Counted from the first letter of the stretch, positions 17,483 through 26,547 are shown. The stretch: DNA of 64,000 nt from Vibrio spartinae (GCF_024347135.1 NZ_AP024907.1:2595001-2659000), one strand, 5' to 3'. Translations and numbers: made by a program. Notes: generated by a model not told the origin, from the letters alone.

Positions 17483-17524
17483 TATATCAATTAATTCATT
17501 TGATATATCAATAACTTTTATAAT
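17483..17524 (+). promoter_or_regulatory. Promoter with overlapping dyad for the rhamnogalacturonan lyase
   Basis: TATATCAA-N9-TTGATATA (17483-17507) is a perfect 8-bp inverted repeat. Its right half extends into the perfect palindrome TTGATATATCAA (17500-17511). A consensus TATAAT follows at 17519-17524, so the dyad covers the -35 region and may be an operator. The rest of the 17081-17637 gap is AT-rich with no gene. Confidence 0.45.
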
Positions 17525-17637
17525 GACCAGCGCATTACTGCATCTATATATTGACTTTAAAATAAAATCAGAATAACAACACCAAGCATAGGTTGAACCT
17601 ATTTCTTGACCATTCAACAACGTCACTAGGAAATAAT

Positions 17638-19311
17638 ATGAAAAAAATCAAATATCTATATATTATCATGTGGGCATTAACCTCCTGCATTGCAAGCTTC
17701 AGTGCACAGGCAGCCTTTCGATTAATCACTTCTCAGAATTTTTATACTGTTGATACCAATGCTGGTGTGGTATTCAGCATACGTCGCATCGATCGCGGAG
17801 TCAGTACGCAGTCACCCGGAGATCTTGCTTCACTCAAAATTAACGGTGTCGAATATCAGAATCAGCGGAGAGGATCCCAAATTAATTCGGGATTTGACTG
17901 GTTATATAACAATACATCAAATGTACAGGTTTATGCTCAAAATTATCAGAACCAATATATAAAAATTACGGTTCAGGCTGGTAACCTTACCCATTATTAT
18001 ATGGCGAGAAATGGCTATCCATATATCTACATGGCAACGTATTTCTCATCCGAACCCAATATTCATGGCCATGTCCGATATATTTTAAGACTCCAACGCA
18101 ATCGTCTCCCTTACGGACCTGAACCTTCTGATATTTCTCAAACCGTATCCACTGTTGAGTCTGGTGATATTTTCGCGCTCTCCAACGGAGAAACCCGCTC
18201 TAAACATTACTCGAATATGCGTCTGAAAGATTGGGATGCGATTGGTGCAAGAGGACCCAATGTGGGTGTCTGGATCGTCAGAGACAATCAAGAAGGCGGT
18301 TCTGGTGGCCCATTCTATCGTAGCCTCCTGAATCAGGCCACTGCCACAGATCAAGAGATTACTTATATTGTTAACTATGCTGAAGCCCAAACAGAAGCAT
18401 TCCGTACCGGCGTGCTGAATCATTACACGTTGGTCGTGAATAGTGGTCAACAACCCCCCGCGGACGATGATATTAACCTCTCTTGGTTCTCACAAATGGG
18501 ATTAAGAGGTTATGTCGCTGAATCAAACCGAGGTCGGGTTGCCGGCGTTGGCATTTCCGGACGAAATACCAACTATGAATACACCGTTGGTTTTGCGAAC
18601 AACCGTGCACAGTATTGGACAACGGCAAATCCGGGCAGTGGTTACTTCAGCCGAGACAACATGTTACCGGGTACTTATACGATGACCACTTACAAAAATG
18701 AATTGGCCGTCAATACGCAAACCGTGACCGTTCGTGCCGGTCAGACGACCGTTCTAAATTCCTATCAAATCACCCATGATCCCAGCCATGACAGAGCAAT
18801 TTGGCGCATCGGTGACTGGGATGGCAGCCCACGAGAATTTCTCAATGGTGATAAATTAACCATCATGCATCCTTCGGATGTGAGAATGGCCAATTGGAAT
18901 CCATCGAACTTTATTGTCGGTAATACCCCTGCCAGTGCCTTTCCTGCTTACATGTGGAAGGATATCAACAATGACCATATCATTTATTTCCGCCTGAACG
19001 ATGCACAACGTGCGAAAGCACACCGAGTCCGGATTGGAATTACGGTCGCCTACGCCGGGGGACGTCCTAAAGTTTCGGTGAATAATTGGACATCTTCTAA
19101 TCCACCACCACCATCTCAACCCAAGACCCGAACGTTAACGGTCGGAACATATCGGGGCAACAATATCACCTATACATTTGATGTTCCCGCAAGTGCCTGG
19201 GCCAGCGGGAGTAACTGGAATCGTCTGACCGTGACAGCAATCAGCGGCTCAGGTCTGAGTGGTTACCTGTCTGCTGGTTATAGCATCGATAGTATTGACT
19301 TACTTGACTAA
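17638..19311 (+). CDS. Secreted rhamnogalacturonan endolyase (PL4-like)
   Basis: Enzyme cleaving the rhamnose-galacturonate backbone of rhamnogalacturonan I, acting outside the cell. The product has 557 residues: signal peptide (about 1-24, ending SAQA), then an N-terminal beta-sandwich catalytic domain with THYYMARNGYPYIYMATYFS, the hallmark of the PL4/RhiE group. A middle fibronectin-like domain (about 280-375) and a C-terminal carbohydrate-binding-like domain with a proline-rich linker (PPPPSQP) follow. The ATG at 17638 is preceded by AGGA; an in-frame ATG at 17593 would place 15 residues before the signal peptide and is unlikely. It probably cooperates with the divergent pectate lyase. 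Catalytic residues were not assigned individually. Confidence 0.88.
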   Translation: MKKIKYLYIIMWALTSCIASFSAQAAFRLITSQNFYTVDTNAGVVFSIRRIDRGVSTQSPGDLASLKINGVEYQNQRRGSQINSGFDWLYNNTSNVQVYAQNYQNQYIKITVQAGNLTHYYMARNGYPYIYMATYFSSEPNIHGHVRYILRLQRNRLPYGPEPSDISQTVSTVESGDIFALSNGETRSKHYSNMRLKDWDAIGARGPNVGVWIVRDNQEGGSGGPFYRSLLNQATATDQEITYIVNYAEAQTEAFRTGVLNHYTLVVNSGQQPPADDDINLSWFSQMGLRGYVAESNRGRVAGVGISGRNTNYEYTVGFANNRAQYWTTANPGSGYFSRDNMLPGTYTMTTYKNELAVNTQTVTVRAGQTTVLNSYQITHDPSHDRAIWRIGDWDGSPREFLNGDKLTIMHPSDVRMANWNPSNFIVGNTPASAFPAYMWKDINNDHIIYFRLNDAQRAKAHRVRIGITVAYAGGRPKVSVNNWTSSNPPPPSQPKTRTLTVGTYRGNNITYTFDVPASAWASGSNWNRLTVTAISGSGLSGYLSAGYSIDSIDLLD

Positions 19312-19951
19312 TACAAATAATTGATCATATGAATATAAAATGTTCATACATTAGTCATCAATATCGGTTCCTTGCAATAAGGGGCCGGTATCCAGTTCCA
19401 ATTTGTATCATGCCCATACTCAGCCAGTAACTTATATTTCCCCCTCGCTTCACCGCCAATTTATTTTATGTTGATCATATTTCAGGGTATTTATTTACAT
19501 TTTGTTTAGATTTTAAACACCATTTATTTTGAACTAAATCACAAAAACAAAAATTCAACATACATTTTTGATAAGACAAAATCACATCAGTCTATAAAAC
19601 TATATTAAAGGCATAAAAATAGTATAAGTAGCCACATAAACATTATATTAACAAATTTATATCAATAAATAACCTAATTACACAGCATAAAAAATTTTGT
19701 CATCATAACATCATCAATCTGTAAAAACACTGACACATCACACCTAAAAATAACTTAAATAATTGTTTTTAAATAAAAAAATACAAACAACAAACAACAA
19801 ACTATCCCACTTGACACATATATTTACCTCTTGCAATCTAATTCTCGCGATTATTGACTGATATCACTGATTGTAGATACACATAATAAGCAGAAATACA
19901 GGGAGCCAGGAAAGGGCTTCTGGTTTTTAATAAAAAAGGTAATGGACTATT
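19312..19951 (+). promoter_or_regulatory. AT-rich 640-base upstream region of the porin gene
   Basis: No coding sequence of note. A perfect -35 (TTGACA, 19811-19816) is followed 17 bases later by the weak -10 CAATCT. Before the ATG, CCAG/CTGG with a following T-run (about 19906-19928) could form a small leader hairpin. A poor KdgR-like match lies at 19511-19529. The length and AT content suggest complex regulation, typical of porin genes. Confidence 0.4.
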
Positions 19952-20992
19952 ATGAAAAAAACGCTCATAGCGCTCGCAGTGCTTTCAGCTGCAAATGTGG
20001 TTAATGCTGCTGAAATTCTCAAAACAGACTCCGCATCGGTAGACTTTTACGGCCAACTCCGCGAAGAATTGAAACAAGTGGATTGGGGTGGGAAAAGTGA
20101 TGATACACACACCACTCTCTCTTCAGGCTCATCCCGGGCCGGGGTCAATTCTATCTACACCATCAATGATGATCTTGACGTGCTGGCAACCGTTGAATTT
20201 GGCATCGGTCAAAGCAACAGTGGCGACAGCCGTAAACACTATCTCGGTTTTGCATCCAAGGAATGGGGCACAGTAACCGTTGGTAAACAGAGTATTCTGA
20301 GTGATGATGTCTGGGGGGTTGAAAACGACTGGATTGGTTTAGGTTATAGCATGCTTCCTGAAATGGATGGTTATGACATGAACTGGCTTCAGGATGCGAT
20401 GATCAAGTATACGCTCGAAGGCTCAGCAGGCTGGTTTAAAGCAGCTTATTCATACAAAAACGGTAATGATGACCCGACTACAGCGGAAATCTTTGCCGGA
20501 ACCACGTTCGGTAATATCGAATTGTACGGTGGCGTCGGTTATCAGGAAGATAAAACCACCTCAACAAAAACAGATGATGTCACCATCACCTCTGGTGGCG
20601 TAAGCCACACGGTTGAAGCGAAAACCATCACAGTCAAAAACAAAGAGCTGAAACATGGCATGTTGACCGTCAATTATGTCGGTGATGGCTGGAATTTGGG
20701 AACCACTTACTGGCATGCAGAAGTGGATGACAATGTGAAAAACACCAAGCTCACTTCAGATTCTGTTGCACTGGCTGGCTCTTATAGCTTCACAGAAAAG
20801 CTATCGCTGTACGGCGGTTATGAATTCATTAAAGACCTTCAGCAAGAAGGGAATGACTTTAATGGCGTGTACTCCGGTTTACTGTATAAATACGCGAGTT
20901 GGACCAAAGTCTATGCTGAAACTGGATTTAATGATTCTGATAAAATCGGCAATGACAGCTATTGGGGCGTCGGTGTCCGCATCTACTGGTAA
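19952..20992 (+). CDS. Outer-membrane general porin
   Basis: Trimeric 16-strand beta-barrel porin of the Gram-negative OmpC/OmpU type. The 346-residue product has a signal peptide (1-19, ending NAA), then alternating strands with the family segment KEWGTVTVGKQ, and ends in an aromatic residue (GVGVRIYW) as outer-membrane barrels do. It is too long for the KdgM oligogalacturonide porins (about 230 residues) and does not resemble them, despite its place beside the pectinases. Its substrate is unknown. Uptake of pectin fragments would be a context-based guess. A hairpin follows the gene. Confidence 0.88.
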   Translation: MKKTLIALAVLSAANVVNAAEILKTDSASVDFYGQLREELKQVDWGGKSDDTHTTLSSGSSRAGVNSIYTINDDLDVLATVEFGIGQSNSGDSRKHYLGFASKEWGTVTVGKQSILSDDVWGVENDWIGLGYSMLPEMDGYDMNWLQDAMIKYTLEGSAGWFKAAYSYKNGNDDPTTAEIFAGTTFGNIELYGGVGYQEDKTTSTKTDDVTITSGGVSHTVEAKTITVKNKELKHGMLTVNYVGDGWNLGTTYWHAEVDDNVKNTKLTSDSVALAGSYSFTEKLSLYGGYEFIKDLQQEGNDFNGVYSGLLYKYASWTKVYAETGFNDSDKIGNDSYWGVGVRIYW

Positions 20993-21006
20993 TTCATAAT
21001 ATGCAT

Positions 21007-21036
21007 GGTCACAGTCGTCTGCCTTCGGCTGTGACC
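21007..21036 (+). terminator. Hairpin after the porin gene
   Basis: GGTCACAG and CTGTGACC form a perfect 8-bp stem with an inner GCC-TTC-GGC alternative. Only a loose T-rich run follows (21050-21060). It is probably the porin terminator. Confidence 0.6.
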
Positions 21037-21128
21037 TGATTGATTGACATCTTCTTTTTGTATCAACCTGCCTTTATCCCTACAATCGATATCGTCCGTT
21101 CATAACCTGTTTGCCTCAAGGAATAAAA

Positions 21129-21830
21129 ATGAAAATCGCATTGCCATTACTCTTCACGCTGTCACTGGGTATCGTTCCATGTACCGCCGCAGCTAAAACC
21201 GTTTTACAGATTCCGGATAACGTAGAGGTGTTTGCTATCAATGCGCAACCGCCCGAAAAGGCAAGCGGCTTATTTCCTTCAAATAAGGAAGAGTTAGACA
21301 ATGGGATCAACCAAATCGTCTTCAAATACTCCCCTGAATTTGAAATTAGTAAAGATATTCAACATGCTTATAGTCAGGTGATTATTGCCAAATTTAAAGC
21401 GTCAGATACTCAGTTGCATTTTAAACTGCCGTCTTATCGTAGCCTGACCCAAGCCCGGCAAAAAATCGACCATATGCAATGGGCCCTCGTTGATGCACAG
21501 GGCAATAATGTGGTCATCGCAGAAGATACCTTACAGAAAAATGGCCTTCAGGTTGGCCGTGATTACGTACAAGAAGCACAACATTACAATGCGGGGTCAG
21601 GTATTGCCGCCATTCATGTCAGCGCAGTCTCTGATATTCAGGATACGGCCGCCACATCACCACAGCCTGCTCCGTCTGCCAAACACAATGCACCTGCAAC
21701 TCAAATAACCCCATCAAAACAGCTAACATCTGCAAGCTCTCCCAATCTCTCTCAGCTTAAACACTGGTATCAAAAATCGACCGAACAGGAACGAAAAGCG
21801 TTCCGTAAATGGATTATCGATCAGGAATGA
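21129..21830 (+). CDS. Periplasmic DUF2057/YccT-family protein
   Basis: Exported protein of 233 residues with a signal peptide (about 1-22, ending AAA). The family core (about 25-150) begins TVLQIPDNVEVFAINAQ and includes LFPSNKEELDNGINQIVFKY, typical of the YccT/UPF0319 proteins. One E. coli member is reported to inhibit curli formation. An Ala/Pro/Ser-rich linker and a short basic helix (LSQLKHWYQKSTEQERKAF) form the C-terminus. Start at 21129 with AAGGA upstream. Its function here is unknown, and it shares no obvious pathway with the porin upstream. Confidence 0.8.
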   Translation: MKIALPLLFTLSLGIVPCTAAAKTVLQIPDNVEVFAINAQPPEKASGLFPSNKEELDNGINQIVFKYSPEFEISKDIQHAYSQVIIAKFKASDTQLHFKLPSYRSLTQARQKIDHMQWALVDAQGNNVVIAEDTLQKNGLQVGRDYVQEAQHYNAGSGIAAIHVSAVSDIQDTAATSPQPAPSAKHNAPATQITPSKQLTSASSPNLSQLKHWYQKSTEQERKAFRKWIIDQE

Positions 21831-21908
21831 TGCACGAAAGCCTCTTGTCATGGCATCGCGCGTCAGAGAGCATAACCAGAACCAAACAGATAAAATTTTA
21901 AAAAATAC

Positions 21909-21940
21909 TTGACCCTGTACTTGGCTACAGGGTTTAAACT
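21909..21940 (+). promoter_or_regulatory. MerR-type promoter and operator for the zinc-efflux operon
   Basis: TTGACC (-35) is followed by the perfect 8-bp inverted repeat ACCCTGTA-N6-TACAGGGT (21912-21933) and TAAACT as -10 with an over-long spacer of 20 bases. This is the classic layout for MerR-family activators, which untwist the promoter when metal binds. The half-sites resemble those of CadR/ZntR regulators. Confidence 0.8.
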
Positions 21941-21968
21941 CGTTCTATGTTATCCGAATGAAGAGAGC

Positions 21969-22424
21969 ATGGATATGAGAACACTCAAACGGGGTGAACT
22001 GGCAAAAGCGGTCGGTGTCTCTCCAGAAACCATTCGCTATTACGAACAACAAGGTCTGTTGCAGGCGAACAGAGATGACAACGGATACCGACGTTTTGAT
22101 CCTATTTGTATTGACCGACTTAAATTCATTCAACGTGCCCAGCGTGTGGGTTTAAGTTTGAAAGAAATCGGGGAATTGTTGGCACTGGAGATTGCCCGGG
22201 GCGAGCACACCTGTGAAGAAGTCAAAGCGATTACTCAGGCAAAACAGCAAGAAATTCAACAAAAAATTAATGAATTACAGCATGTGTATAATGCACTGAC
22301 GGTGCTCAATAATCGCTGTTGTGGCGGCTCTCATTCTGCGGAGCATTGCACCATTCTGACCGCATTAGCGGATACCGAATCATCACCAGAGGAGCGTACT
22401 CATGAACACCATAGCACGCATTAG
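21969..22424 (+). CDS. MerR-family metal-responsive regulator, ZntR-like
   Basis: Metal-sensing transcription activator of 151 residues. The N-terminal winged helix is LAKAVGVSPETIRYYEQQGL. A dimerisation helix follows (about 85-112). A C-terminal loop holds Cys82, Cys117, Cys118, His122 and Cys127, the same spacing as the zinc ligands of E. coli ZntR (79, 114, 115, 119, 124). The tail is His-rich. Zn(II) is therefore the most likely effector, with Cd(II) or Pb(II) possible. Start at 21969; an in-frame ATG at 21909 would overlap the -35 of its own promoter. It overlaps the downstream permease by 23 bases, so the two are one operon. Confidence 0.87.
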   Translation: MDMRTLKRGELAKAVGVSPETIRYYEQQGLLQANRDDNGYRRFDPICIDRLKFIQRAQRVGLSLKEIGELLALEIARGEHTCEEVKAITQAKQQEIQQKINELQHVYNALTVLNNRCCGGSHSAEHCTILTALADTESSPEERTHEHHSTH

Positions 22425-23529
22425 TCAGGCCTTTGTCGATTTATGGCTGGATGCAGCATTCTGGCTCCTGCTGGGGCTGATGATCGCCGGACTCCTGCAT
22501 ACATTTATCAAAAGTGACAAATTGGGTCATCACTTAAAAGGGCACGGATTCTGGCCCATCATTAAAGCTGCCATTTTAGGCATTCCCCTCCCCTTATGTT
22601 CATGCGGCGTGATTCCCGCAGCAGTCGGACTGCGACGGGCCGGGGCCTCTAAAGGAGCGACAACGGCTTTTCTGATCTCAACACCGGAGACTGGTGTTGA
22701 TTCAATCGCAATCTCTTACGCGTTACTTGGCCCATTTATGACCATTATCCGCCCCATTGCGGCTGTCTGTTCATCGATTGCTGCCGCAATGTTGGTTTTA
22801 TCAGGTGAAAAATCAGCTTCCCAGTCGGAAACACGTCCCGAACAACAACCAACCGCCTGTAGTTCTCAAGGCACTGGTCACTGTTGCTGCCATAGCCAGC
22901 AAGAGCACGCTCCCGATTCTCAAGCACACCCGGACTCGCTCTGGCGCAGAATCTGGCAAGGTCAGGTTTATGCGTTTACTGAACTGTTAGGCGATCTCTC
23001 CCTCTGGCTGTTAGTCGGCCTCATCATTTCTGCCTGTGTTGTTGCTTTGGTCCCTTACGATGCATTGGCAGAAGTCAGCCGGGGTGGCTGGGCAATGGTG
23101 ATCATGGCTTTGATTGGTGTTCCCATGTACATCTGTGCTTCCGCCTCGACCCCCTTAGCCGCTGGACTTTTAATGGCTGGGGTTTCACCCGGTGCCGTGT
23201 TGGTCTTTTTGCTGGCAGGTCCTGCAACGAACGTTGCCACATTAGGCATTGTACGTCGTGAAATGGGCTGGCACGCTCTAGGAAGTTACTTGCTTGGTGT
23301 GATTGGGGTTGCCATCGGATTTGGCTATCTGACTAATGCGTTAGTCGATCTCTGGCATATCGATATTCAAAGTGAATTAGGGAGTAGTAATAGTCTCATG
23401 CCGTTTTGGTTAGCCGGACTATCAGCACTGTTCCTGATGCTGTTGATTGGCAACGACCTCATGACGCGAATCTACCAGCGTCTGTTCAAAAAAGCGCCGG
23501 CCCATAATCACAGCCACAGTCACCATTAA
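22402..23529 (+). CDS. SO_0444-family Cu/Zn efflux permease
   Basis: Inner-membrane permease of 375 residues with about eight to ten helices in two related halves (DUF318/YraQ-like fold). The first half contains PLCSCGVIP with Cys66 and Cys68; the second has CASASTPLAAGLLMAG. A cytoplasmic or periplasmic loop between the halves is Cys/His-rich (CSSQGTGHCCCHSQQEH), and the C-terminus ends HNHSHSHH. These features and a metal-sensing MerR partner support metal export. The transport mechanism of this family is poorly characterised. The gene starts within the regulator gene with GGAG upstream. Confidence 0.82.
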   Translation: MNTIARISQAFVDLWLDAAFWLLLGLMIAGLLHTFIKSDKLGHHLKGHGFWPIIKAAILGIPLPLCSCGVIPAAVGLRRAGASKGATTAFLISTPETGVDSIAISYALLGPFMTIIRPIAAVCSSIAAAMLVLSGEKSASQSETRPEQQPTACSSQGTGHCCCHSQQEHAPDSQAHPDSLWRRIWQGQVYAFTELLGDLSLWLLVGLIISACVVALVPYDALAEVSRGGWAMVIMALIGVPMYICASASTPLAAGLLMAGVSPGAVLVFLLAGPATNVATLGIVRREMGWHALGSYLLGVIGVAIGFGYLTNALVDLWHIDIQSELGSSNSLMPFWLAGLSALFLMLLIGNDLMTRIYQRLFKKAPAHNHSHSHH

Positions 23530-23581
23530 AAGCGCTCATGACTCATTGATCCGACCCACATTGTGATGTTACCGGAATGAA

Positions 23582-23608
23582 CGTACCCCATACTGACGAT
23601 GGGGTACG
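23582..23608. terminator. Hairpin between convergent genes (permease and sohB)
   Basis: CGTACCCCAT and ATGGGGTACG form a perfect 10-bp stem with a 7-base loop between converging genes. No clear T-run is present on either side. Confidence 0.5.
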
Positions 23609-23616
23609 ATAGGATC

Positions 23617-24687
23617 TCAAACGATAGGACGTTGTCCCCGACTAATCAATTTGAGTAAAACACGGTCAGCGGCTTCGCCAGCCATTCCGGGTAGTTTTTC
23701 GGTCAATTTTTTCTTTTGCACATAATGGACAGATAGCACCTTTTTCTGCTGACAAGCTTCAGTCACCAAATCATCCGATGTACGAATATCATCAATCAAC
23801 CCTAAATCTTTCGCTTGCGTACCAAACCAGTGCTCACCTGTTGACACTTTATCGACATCAAGTGATGCACGGTGCTCGCGGATAAAATGCTTAAACAGCA
23901 CATGTGTTTCTTCCAGTTCCTGTTTGAATTTATCGCGTGCTTTGTCGGTATTCTCACCAAACATGGTTAAGGTGCGTTTAAATTCACCAGCGGTCAACTG
24001 CTCAAACTCAATATTATTTTTTTTCAATAGCTTATTGAAATTCGGTAACTGAGCAATAACACCAATTGACCCCACAATCGCGAAAGGCGCGGCAACCAGT
24101 TTATCCGCGATACATGCCATCATGTATCCGCCGCTCGCAGCCACTTTATCAACAGCAATGGTGAGGGGTAATCCAGCCGATTTCAGACGATCAAGCTGTG
24201 AAGCGGCCAGACCGTAACCATGAACCATACCACCACCGGATTCAAGTCGTAGCAAGACTTCATCACCGGATTGTGCAACCGCCAGAATAGCGGAGACTTC
24301 TTCACGAAGAGAGGTAACTTCTTTTGCATCGATACTACCGTGGAAATCAAGCACAAACAGATGCGATTCTCGCTGGGCTTCAAGAGCCCCTTCTTTCGCT
24401 GCTTTTTTGATCTCTTTCTCAGCAGATTTATGCTCGGCTTTCTCTTTTTTCTTCTCTGCTTTATTACGCGCTTTCAGATAAGCGTCATCATGCAGGTAAG
24501 ATTCTAAATGATGTGTTGTCTGTTTATATTGTTCTGTCAGATCGATAATTTCCAACTCACCTTTGGCACCGTGGCTCTTTGCACTAACTGATTTGACAAT
24601 CACAAGTATGACGACAAGCGCGACAACTAACGTCGCAATCTTGGCCAGAAACAGGCCGTAATCCAATAAAAAATCCAATGTTCTCAT
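23617..24687 (-). CDS. sohB: Inner-membrane S49 peptidase SohB
   Basis: Membrane-anchored serine protease of the signal-peptide-peptidase A family, 356 residues. It has an N-terminal transmembrane helix (about 8-35), a Lys/Glu-rich coiled segment (about 75-105), and the S49 protease domain. The nucleophile is the Ser of KVAASGGYMMA, and FAIVGSIGVI is the following conserved segment. The start is ATG at 24687 (MRTLDFLLDYGLFLAK), matching other SohB N-termini, with AGGAGAGG upstream; the in-frame 15-codon extension to 24732 is unlikely. It is divergent from yciK, the same neighbour as in E. coli. Confidence 0.93.
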   Translation of the reverse strand: MRTLDFLLDYGLFLAKIATLVVALVVILVIVKSVSAKSHGAKGELEIIDLTEQYKQTTHHLESYLHDDAYLKARNKAEKKKEKAEHKSAEKEIKKAAKEGALEAQRESHLFVLDFHGSIDAKEVTSLREEVSAILAVAQSGDEVLLRLESGGGMVHGYGLAASQLDRLKSAGLPLTIAVDKVAASGGYMMACIADKLVAAPFAIVGSIGVIAQLPNFNKLLKKNNIEFEQLTAGEFKRTLTMFGENTDKARDKFKQELEETHVLFKHFIREHRASLDVDKVSTGEHWFGTQAKDLGLIDDIRTSDDLVTEACQQKKVLSVHYVQKKKLTEKLPGMAGEAADRVLLKLISRGQRPIV

Positions 24688-24753
24688 CCTCTCCTTTACG
24701 AATTCGTGTATTGTAACCATCTTAAACAACAAAGCATAACAAAAGGAGGCTAG

Positions 24754-25497
24754 ATGAATTATTCTGTTTCACCAAACACACTAAAAAACCGTGTGATTTT
24801 GGTAACCGGTGCCGGTGATGGCATTGGCAAACAGGCTGCAATCAGTTTTGCTCAACATGGCGCAACGGTTGTTTTACTTGGCCGTACGGTAAAAAAACTG
24901 GAACAGACCTATGATGAAATTGTTGCACTCGAAGCACCGGAGCCGACGATCATTTCTATAGATTTACAAGAGGCAACACAACAGGATTATTGTGAATTGA
25001 TGCAGACGATTGAGAACCAATTCGGTCGTCTGGACGGGGTTCTGCATAACGCTGGTTTACTGGGAACACTTTGCTTACTTGAGCAAATCGAACTCGCGAC
25101 TTATGATGCGGTCATGCAAGTGAATGTCCGTGCTCAGCTCATGATGACGCAGGCACTATTACCGCTATTGCGTCAATCTGACGATGCGCGCATTGTCTTT
25201 ACGAGTTCAACGGTCGGACATCAGGGGCGCGCTCATTGGGGAACCTATTCAATCTCAAAATTTGCCACGGAAGGCATGATGCAGATCCTGGCGGATGAAC
25301 TTCGCGAGACCAATATTCGTGTCAATGCAATCAATCCGGGCGGTACACGCACAGGAATGCGTGCGTGCGCATTTCCATCTGAAAATCCGGATACATTGAA
25401 AACACCACAAGATATTATGCCACTATATCTTTATCTGATGGCGCCCGAAGGTCGGGCCGTTCATGGTGAATGTATCGCGGCACAGTTGAAAGACTAA
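24754..25497 (+). CDS. yciK: Short-chain dehydrogenase YciK
   Basis: Cytoplasmic NAD(P)-dependent oxidoreductase of the SDR family, 247 residues. Cofactor motif TGAGDGIG (about 19-26), NAG motif in HNAGLLG, catalytic Ser in TSSTVG, and Tyr-x-x-x-Lys in YSISK are all present. Strong resemblance to E. coli YciK and its position beside sohB support the specific name. The physiological substrate of YciK is not established. AGGAGG precedes the ATG. Confidence 0.92.
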   Translation: MNYSVSPNTLKNRVILVTGAGDGIGKQAAISFAQHGATVVLLGRTVKKLEQTYDEIVALEAPEPTIISIDLQEATQQDYCELMQTIENQFGRLDGVLHNAGLLGTLCLLEQIELATYDAVMQVNVRAQLMMTQALLPLLRQSDDARIVFTSSTVGHQGRAHWGTYSISKFATEGMMQILADELRETNIRVNAINPGGTRTGMRACAFPSENPDTLKTPQDIMPLYLYLMAPEGRAVHGECIAAQLKD

Positions 25498-25550
25498 CGG
25501 CTCATTCAGGCCTGCCGTTCTCTTTAACATCGGCACGGATTCAATACGAA

Positions 25551-25577
25551 ACCGGGCCATCCAATCGATGACCCGGT
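25551..25577. terminator. Terminator-like hairpin between yciK and cheV
   Basis: ACCGGG-C-CATC and GATG-A-CCCGGT form a 10-bp stem with one internal mismatch between two convergent genes. T-runs are weak. Confidence 0.5.
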
Positions 25578-25602
25578 ACTTTAAAAACGCTTAATCGACA
25601 AA

Positions 25603-26547
25603 TCAGGATAAGATTTCACGTAATCGGTCTTGTGCGACCTGAACTAACATGTCTGGCTGAAACTTCGATATAAAGCGGTCACATCCGACTTTTTTCACCA
25701 TTGCTTCATTAAAACTACCACTCAACGATGTGTTTAAGGTGATATGCAGATCTTTCATCCGCTCATCGTTACGAATTTCATAGGTGAGTTTGTAACCATC
25801 CATTTCCGGCATCTCAGCATCTGTGATCATAAACAGAATTTCTTGGCTGACATTTTTGCCTTCATCACACCATCTTCGCAGCAAGTTATATGCTTCTAAC
25901 CCATCGCGACATTCGATGATCTCTAATCCCAACTGAGACAAGGTGCCTTTGATCTGATTTCTGGCTGTTGCCGAGTCATCGACAATCAACACCTTGCGTC
26001 CCACCATTTCTGGCATTAGATTCTCATCCAGAACTTCAGCAGAAATCGACACATCATAATGAATGATTTCTGCCAGCACCTTCTCGACATCGATAATTTC
26101 AACGATGTGCGCTTGGTCTTGTTCTTTCACCTGAGTGATTGCCGTCAGGTAATTTGCCCTTCCCGCAGTCCGTGGCGGAGGCTGAATCTCTGTCCAAGCG
26201 GTATTGATGATATTGCGAACTTGTCCGACTAAAAAGCCCTGAACCGACCGATTATATTCCGTAATGATCAAGTTCTGTTCTTCTGAGTCTGTTTGGGAGG
26301 CAGGAAAACCAATCGCTTTTCTCAAGTCGATGACAGGAACCGGTTCTCCGCGCAAAGAAGCAACACCAGTAATATGTGGATGTGCTCCGGGCATTTTGGT
26401 CAAAACCGGAACTTTAATCACTTCTTTGACTTTAAACACATTAATCGCAAAAATCTGTCGACTGTTCAATCTGAAAAGGAGCAGTTCAAGGCGATTCTCT
26501 CCGACGAGATTCGTGCGCTGGTCAACCGTATTTAAAACACCTGACAT
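25603..26547 (-). CDS. cheV: Chemotaxis protein CheV (CheW-receiver fusion)
   Basis: Cytoplasmic chemotaxis coupling protein of 314 residues. It has an N-terminal CheW domain (about 15-160, with NRLELLLFRLNSRQIFAINV) linking receptors to CheA, and a C-terminal response-receiver domain (about 180-310). The receiver has the acidic pair VDD and phospho-acceptor Asp in MITDAEMPEMDGY. The start was placed at ATG 26547, giving the usual CheV N-terminus; an upstream GTG at 26562 lacks a ribosome site. It stands alone, away from other chemotaxis genes, as cheV often does in Vibrio. Confidence 0.93.
   Translation of the reverse strand: MSGVLNTVDQRTNLVGENRLELLLFRLNSRQIFAINVFKVKEVIKVPVLTKMPGAHPHITGVASLRGEPVPVIDLRKAIGFPASQTDSEEQNLIITEYNRSVQGFLVGQVRNIINTAWTEIQPPPRTAGRANYLTAITQVKEQDQAHIVEIIDVEKVLAEIIHYDVSISAEVLDENLMPEMVGRKVLIVDDSATARNQIKGTLSQLGLEIIECRDGLEAYNLLRRWCDEGKNVSQEILFMITDAEMPEMDGYKLTYEIRNDERMKDLHITLNTSLSGSFNEAMVKKVGCDRFISKFQPDMLVQVAQDRLREILS

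Noticed and set aside
17385..17576. 63-codon frame in the pectinase divergent region
   Set aside because: AT-rich, overlaps the promoter and dyad, no ribosome site.
19511..19529. Second KdgR box upstream of the porin
   Set aside because: Only the central AAAC/ATTT part matches; too weak in AT-rich DNA.
19952..20992. KdgM-type oligogalacturonide porin
   Set aside because: Context suggested it, but length and strand motifs fit a general 16-strand porin instead.
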